DNA of 8,801 nucleotides from Candidatus Portnoybacteria bacterium CG_4_10_14_0_2_um_filter_44_20 (GTDB lineage: Bacteria; Patescibacteriota; Minisyncoccia; Portnoybacterales; GCA-002795985). Under the pieces are notes generated by a model that was given only the letters and a program-made list of their open reading frames with translations, did no database searches and was not told where the DNA came from. The stretch covers positions 1 through 8,801 of the forward strand of contig PFOG01000191.1 in NCBI GenBank assembly GCA_002792395.1. The letters run 5' to 3'. How positions within the stretch are numbered: the first letter of the stretch is position 1; every line of letters starts with the position of its first letter. Shown piece by piece: positions 6,425-8,801 of this stretch. The position numbers were made by a program, and so were the translations under genes.

Positions 6425-7708
6425 ATGAACAAAATCAATCTCAAAAAATTTCCTCTCTCCCCCGGTGTTTACCTGTTTAAGGATTATAAAAACAGGGTTA
6501 TTTACGTTGGCCGAGCGACCGTTTTAAGAAAAAGGGTTGCCAGCTATTTCGCCAAACAGCTGGCCGACCCCCGAATCGCCCGAATGGTCAACGAAGCCAA
6601 GAAGATCGATCTTCGAAAAACTGACAATCTACTAGAGGCGGTTATTTTAGAAGCAAACTTAATAAAGAGATACTGGCCGAAATATAATATCCGCGAAAAA
6701 GACGATCGCTCGTTCATTTACATTGTTATTCCCAAAAAAGAATGGGCATATCCATTAATTATCCGCGGCCAGCAATTAAACAAGCGCAAACCGCAGAAGG
6801 CGCATATTTTCGGCCCCTTTAAAAGTTATTCAACCGCCAAAAACCTTCTTCTAATTTTGCGAAAAATATTCCCTTGGAGCACCTGTAGACCAAGCCAAAC
6901 GAGGCCATGTTTTTACTATCAAATCGGCTTGTGCCCGGGAAAATGCGCAGATGCGATCAGCGAAAAAGAATATAAAAAAATAATCAATAGCTTGATTCTT
7001 TTGCTAAAAGGCAAAAAGGATAGTGTCCGAAAAATCCTCAGAAAAACCGCTCCGTACAAACTGAAATTCTTAAACCGCATCGATGATTCGATTTTGATAA
7101 CGAAAGAAAACAGCCCTTGGGAGAGCGGCTCTCCCGACGAGAACCGCTCTCTTCGTCTTGGCAGAATAGAGGGCTACGATATCTCGCATTTCGCCGGCAA
7201 AGAAACCGTGGGGGCAATGATTGTTTTCCAGAATAATGAATTTGATAAAACCCGGTACCGCCTGTTCAAAATCCGCGCCGCCAAACCTAATGATGATTTG
7301 GCGGCCATTGAAGAAATGATCGGACGGCGGCTGAAAAACAAAGAATGGCCATATCCAGATCTAATCCTTGTTGACGGCGGCAGAACGCAGATTAAAACCG
7401 CCGAAAAAGTTTTAAGCATGCATCGATTAAATATTCCGGTGGCGGGCATCGCGAAACCGGCGCGCTACTATGGTTATTCTGAGCGCGGTAAAAGATCTCC
7501 TATTCATAATAGATGGGATTCTTCGCCTTCGGCTCAAAATGACCGCCGTGAAGATAAACTCGTTTTCGGCAAAATGCAAAAATCCCTCAAAACCCTCATT
7601 TCTCTCTCCTTGCCCCAGCTTCTTAAAATCCGCAACGAAGCGCACAGATTTGCCAATTCGTTAAGAAAGAAACTGTTAAGAAAGAAAGTTAAAACAGCTC
7701 CCGTTTAA
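6425..7708 (+). CDS. uvrC: UvrABC excision nuclease subunit C, short form without UVR and HhH domains
   Basis: UvrC cuts the damaged strand on both sides of the lesion after binding the UvrB-DNA complex. From ATG 6425 (MNKINLKKFPLSPGVYLF) it has 427 aa, against about 600 usually. The N-terminal GIY-YIG nuclease is complete: PGVY at 13-16, YVG at 27-29, LRKRVASYF near 34-42, catalytic E76, PKYN at 85-88. The cysteine cluster C154, C162, C170, C174 matches the family pattern linked to an iron-sulfur cluster. The RNase H-like nuclease keeps D252 (EGYDISH), D317 (LVDGG) and H407 (NEAHRFA). Missing are the UVR motif expected near residues 205-215 and the C-terminal (HhH)2 domain. Two palindromes add residues about 227-246 and 348-375. 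No Shine-Dalgarno is visible; co-transcription with uvrA is likely. The upstream extension to 6323 has no family similarity. The last codons lie in the terminator palindrome. Confidence 0.95.
   Translation: MNKINLKKFPLSPGVYLFKDYKNRVIYVGRATVLRKRVASYFAKQLADPRIARMVNEAKKIDLRKTDNLLEAVILEANLIKRYWPKYNIREKDDRSFIYIVIPKKEWAYPLIIRGQQLNKRKPQKAHIFGPFKSYSTAKNLLLILRKIFPWSTCRPSQTRPCFYYQIGLCPGKCADAISEKEYKKIINSLILLLKGKKDSVRKILRKTAPYKLKFLNRIDDSILITKENSPWESGSPDENRSLRLGRIEGYDISHFAGKETVGAMIVFQNNEFDKTRYRLFKIRAAKPNDDLAAIEEMIGRRLKNKEWPYPDLILVDGGRTQIKTAEKVLSMHRLNIPVAGIAKPARYYGYSERGKRSPIHNRWDSSPSAQNDRREDKLVFGKMQKSLKTLISLSLPQLLKIRNEAHRFANSLRKKLLRKKVKTAPV
7119..7153. repeat. Palindrome inserted in frame in uvrC (first)
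   Basis: gagagcggctctc (7121-7133) pairs with gagaaccgctctc (7139-7151) with one mismatch around a 5-nt ccgac loop; two G-U pairs extend it as RNA. It codes for roughly WESGSPDENRSLRL, just before the RIEGYDISH nuclease motif, where UvrC normally has a short linker. Stem and loop sizes resemble the uvrA palindrome at 4453-4495, although the sequence differs. Confidence 0.75.
7472..7544. repeat. Decayed 73-bp palindromic repeat inserted in frame in uvrC (second)
   Basis: The ends read ggttattctgagc (left) and, on the other strand, ggtcattttgagc (right), with further partly matching arms (gatctcctatt; cgaagaatccc). This resembles the common dispersed palindrome whose ends read GTCATTCTGAGC in many bacterial genomes; that match is from memory. 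It codes for about YSERGKRSPIHNRWDSSPSAQNDRRE, between GIAK and the KLVF-NEAHRF part of the nuclease, where relatives have a much shorter loop. Confidence 0.7.
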
Positions 7709-7724
7709 ACGGGAGCTGTTTTAA
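7689..7724. terminator. 36-bp perfect palindrome, bidirectional terminator of uvrC and the glyA-tRNA unit
   Basis: Every base from ttaaaacagctcccgttt to its mirror pairs (7689-7706 with 7707-7724). As RNA it gives a strong ACAGCUCCCG / CGGGAGCUGU stem followed by UUUU in both directions. The uvrC TAA (7706-7708) lies at its centre, so the last five residues (TAPV plus the preceding K) are encoded by the stem. It lies between convergent units and suits both. Confidence 0.85.
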
Positions 7725-7756
7725 AACGCGAGAGAATTAATTATTAAGCGCAGCTT

Positions 7757-7862
7757 GCCCTCCCACCTTTGCCTTCAGCCACCCGTCAGATTTGAACTGA
7801 CGACCTGCTGTTTACAAAACAGCTGCTCTGCCGCTGAGCTAGGGTGGCAAAGGTGGGAGGGC
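7757..7862. repeat. Perfect 17-bp inverted repeat flanking tRNA-Thr
   Basis: gccctcccacctttgcc (7757-7773) and its exact reverse complement (7846-7862) bracket the tRNA gene. The right arm overlaps the first three tRNA bases. In the precursor the leader could pair with the trailer and extend or compete with the acceptor stem. Confidence 0.85.
7777..7848 (-). tRNA. tRNA-Thr, anticodon UGU
   Basis: The cloverleaf is complete by eye on the minus strand: acceptor GCCACCC / GGGTGGC with discriminator T; D arm GCTC-AGCGGCA-GAGC; anticodon stem GCTGT / ACAGC with loop TTTGTAA giving anticodon TGT, reading ACA threonine codons; variable loop AGGTC; T arm GTCAG-TTCAAAT-CTGAC. CCA is not encoded, since GAAGGC follows the discriminator. 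It lies 65 bp after glyA on the same strand with no terminator between, so it is probably co-transcribed and ends at the 7689-7724 palindrome. Confidence 0.95.
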
Positions 7863-7864
7863 GA

Positions 7865-7920
7865 GCGTGAGCGTTCCGCTCACAATTAAGCGTAGCTTGC
7901 GTGAGCGTTCCGCTCACAAT
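7865..7920. repeat. Two copies of a 22-bp palindromic repeat at the end of glyA
   Basis: gcgtgagcgttccgctcacaat occurs identically at 7865-7886 and 7899-7920, 34 bp apart. Each holds a 7-bp perfect stem gtgagcg / cgctcac with a ttc loop. The right copy overlaps the last two codons and supplies the TGA stop of glyA. There is no T tract, so these are not typical terminators; they could stabilise the glyA 3' end or be repeat-element remnants. Confidence 0.85.
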
Positions 7921-8801
7921 ATCCCCGGGACAGGAAATTTTGAGAATAATTCCTCAACTTCCTTCTTGAGATTAGCCAGATAATCTTCGTCCTGATAATT
8001 TTTAAGCGCCCCAACTATCCATTTGCCTATTTGCTCCATTTCCTTTTCTTTCATTCCTCTGGTGGTAGCCGCTGGCGTGCCGAGCCGGATACCGCTGGGT
8101 TTCAGCGGAGGATTAGAATCGTCAGGGATAACCTGTTTATTGACGGTGATGGAAATTTTATCAAGTATCTGCTCAGCCACTTTCCCATCAATGCCGAAAC
8201 TTATCATAGTATCGGCCACCATCATATGATTATCTGTCCCATCGGTTATTAACTTTGTTCCATTTTCCATTAATGTTTGCGCCAAAATCTTGGCGTTTTT
8301 AAGAACTTGTTGCCCATAATCTTTGAATTCCGGCTGGAGCGCCTTACCCAATGCCACGGCAATGGCCGCAATCGTCTGCATATGCGGCCCGCCTTGCAAG
8401 CCGGGGAAAACCGATCTATCAATCGCTTCCGCATATTTTTCCCGGCACAGAATCATCGCACCGCGCGGACCGCGAAGAGATTTATGGGTGGTTGTCGCGA
8501 CTATATCAAAGCCGTAATCAAACGGATTCCGCATCGCGCCCGCCGCTATTAATCCACCAATATGAGCGACATCAGCAAATGCAATCGCGCCCACCTCGTC
8601 AGCCACTTTCTTAAAATCGGCATAATCGTAGTCGCGGGGATAAGACGTGTAGCCACACATCACAATTTTCGGCTTAACCTCTTTGGCAATTTTCATCAGT
8701 TCATCAAAATCAATCTTGCCCTTTTTGTCGGGACAAGTTTTGTAGCGGACAAAGTTAAAAACTTTGCCCATGTGCGAAACCGGCGCGCCATGGGTTAGAT
8801 G
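7914..8801 (-). CDS. glyA: Serine hydroxymethyltransferase, N-terminus beyond the window
   Basis: SHMT is a cytosolic PLP enzyme that interconverts serine plus tetrahydrofolate with glycine plus methylene-tetrahydrofolate, feeding one-carbon metabolism. The frame is open to the right edge, starting within HLTHGAPVSHMGKVFNF, an internal family motif, so the Met at 8769-8771 is not the start and roughly the first 120 residues lie outside. The 295 visible residues include DVAHIGGLIAAG (Asp that contacts the pyridine nitrogen and the His after it, coded at about 8562-8573), the PLP lysine in ATTTHKSLRGPRG (Lys codon 8481-8483), the PGLQGGPHMQTIAA segment, and the C-terminal SGIRLGTPAATTRGMKEKEM motif. 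The end, PVPGIL-TGA, overlaps a palindromic repeat. tRNA-Thr follows on the same strand. No catalytic residue within the visible part is missing. Confidence 0.97.
   Translation of the reverse strand, partial: HLTHGAPVSHMGKVFNFVRYKTCPDKKGKIDFDELMKIAKEVKPKIVMCGYTSYPRDYDYADFKKVADEVGAIAFADVAHIGGLIAAGAMRNPFDYGFDIVATTTHKSLRGPRGAMILCREKYAEAIDRSVFPGLQGGPHMQTIAAIAVALGKALQPEFKDYGQQVLKNAKILAQTLMENGTKLITDGTDNHMMVADTMISFGIDGKVAEQILDKISITVNKQVIPDDSNPPLKPSGIRLGTPAATTRGMKEKEMEQIGKWIVGALKNYQDEDYLANLKKEVEELFSKFPVPGIL

Larger units (their letters stand above)
7743..7900. repeat. Direct repeat attaagcgYagcttgc on both sides of tRNA-Thr
   Basis: attaagcgcagcttgc (7743-7758) recurs as attaagcgtagcttgc (7885-7900), a 15 of 16 match in the same orientation. 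With the inverted repeats it brackets the tRNA gene and suggests the tRNA segment lies inside or between related repeat copies. Confidence 0.7.

Noticed and set aside
7777..7917. Functional link between glyA and tRNA-Thr through threonine metabolism
   Set aside because: Only adjacency supports it; no regulatory structure such as a T-box is visible.
7865..7920. CRISPR array from the two 22-bp repeats
   Set aside because: Only two copies with a 12-bp gap, no further units and no cas genes; one copy overlaps glyA.
7914..8771. Complete glyA starting at the Met at 8771
   Set aside because: The frame continues to the edge through HLTHGAPVSH, a conserved internal SHMT motif, so the gene is cut by the window.

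Overview
The window looks like a piece of a small-genome bacterium, most likely a Patescibacteria/CPR (Parcubacteria-type) lineage. This is an inference from protein character: a compact UvrB, UvrA and UvrC, a UvrC with no helix-hairpin-helix tail, a Parcubacteria-like serine hydroxymethyltransferase, a DUF5662 protein, and a tRNA with no encoded CCA. The genes read well in the standard bacterial code: TGA is used as a stop in glyA, and GTG starts are used.

Layout. Left: a minus-strand DUF5662-type gene (90-545) lies between a terminator and a good sigma70-type promoter. A divergent promoter faces right, followed by a terminator-like hairpin and a 36-bp imperfect inverted repeat that ends two bases before the uvrB start. 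uvrB (831-2654) is plus strand. Two short minus-strand genes follow, a small membrane protein (2705-3067) and an unrecognised 109-aa protein (3217-3546), each with its own terminator. Then come uvrA (3707-6295) and uvrC (6425-7708) on the plus strand, separated by about 130 bp largely filled by one big imperfect palindrome. A 36-bp perfect palindrome ends uvrC and probably also the leftward unit from the right edge: 5'-truncated glyA (7914-8801), two copies of a small palindromic repeat, and tRNA-Thr(UGU) (7777-7848), which is flanked by a perfect 17-bp inverted repeat.

How it fits together. UvrA, UvrB and UvrC make up the incision machinery of bacterial nucleotide excision repair, so the window holds a complete but trimmed UvrABC set. 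Catalytic and ATP-binding residues are kept. UvrA lacks its insertion domain, UvrB lacks the C-terminal UVR domain, and UvrC lacks both the partner UVR motif and the C-terminal (HhH)2 domain. The two missing UVR parts are the two halves of one known contact, so they may have been lost together.

The second theme is palindromic DNA. At least four short palindromes sit in frame inside uvrA and uvrC at places where the protein family normally has no extra sequence. This resembles the protein-coding palindromic elements described in Rickettsia. Other palindromes occupy the uvrB leader, the uvrA-uvrC gap, the uvrC end, the tRNA flanks and the glyA stop codon.
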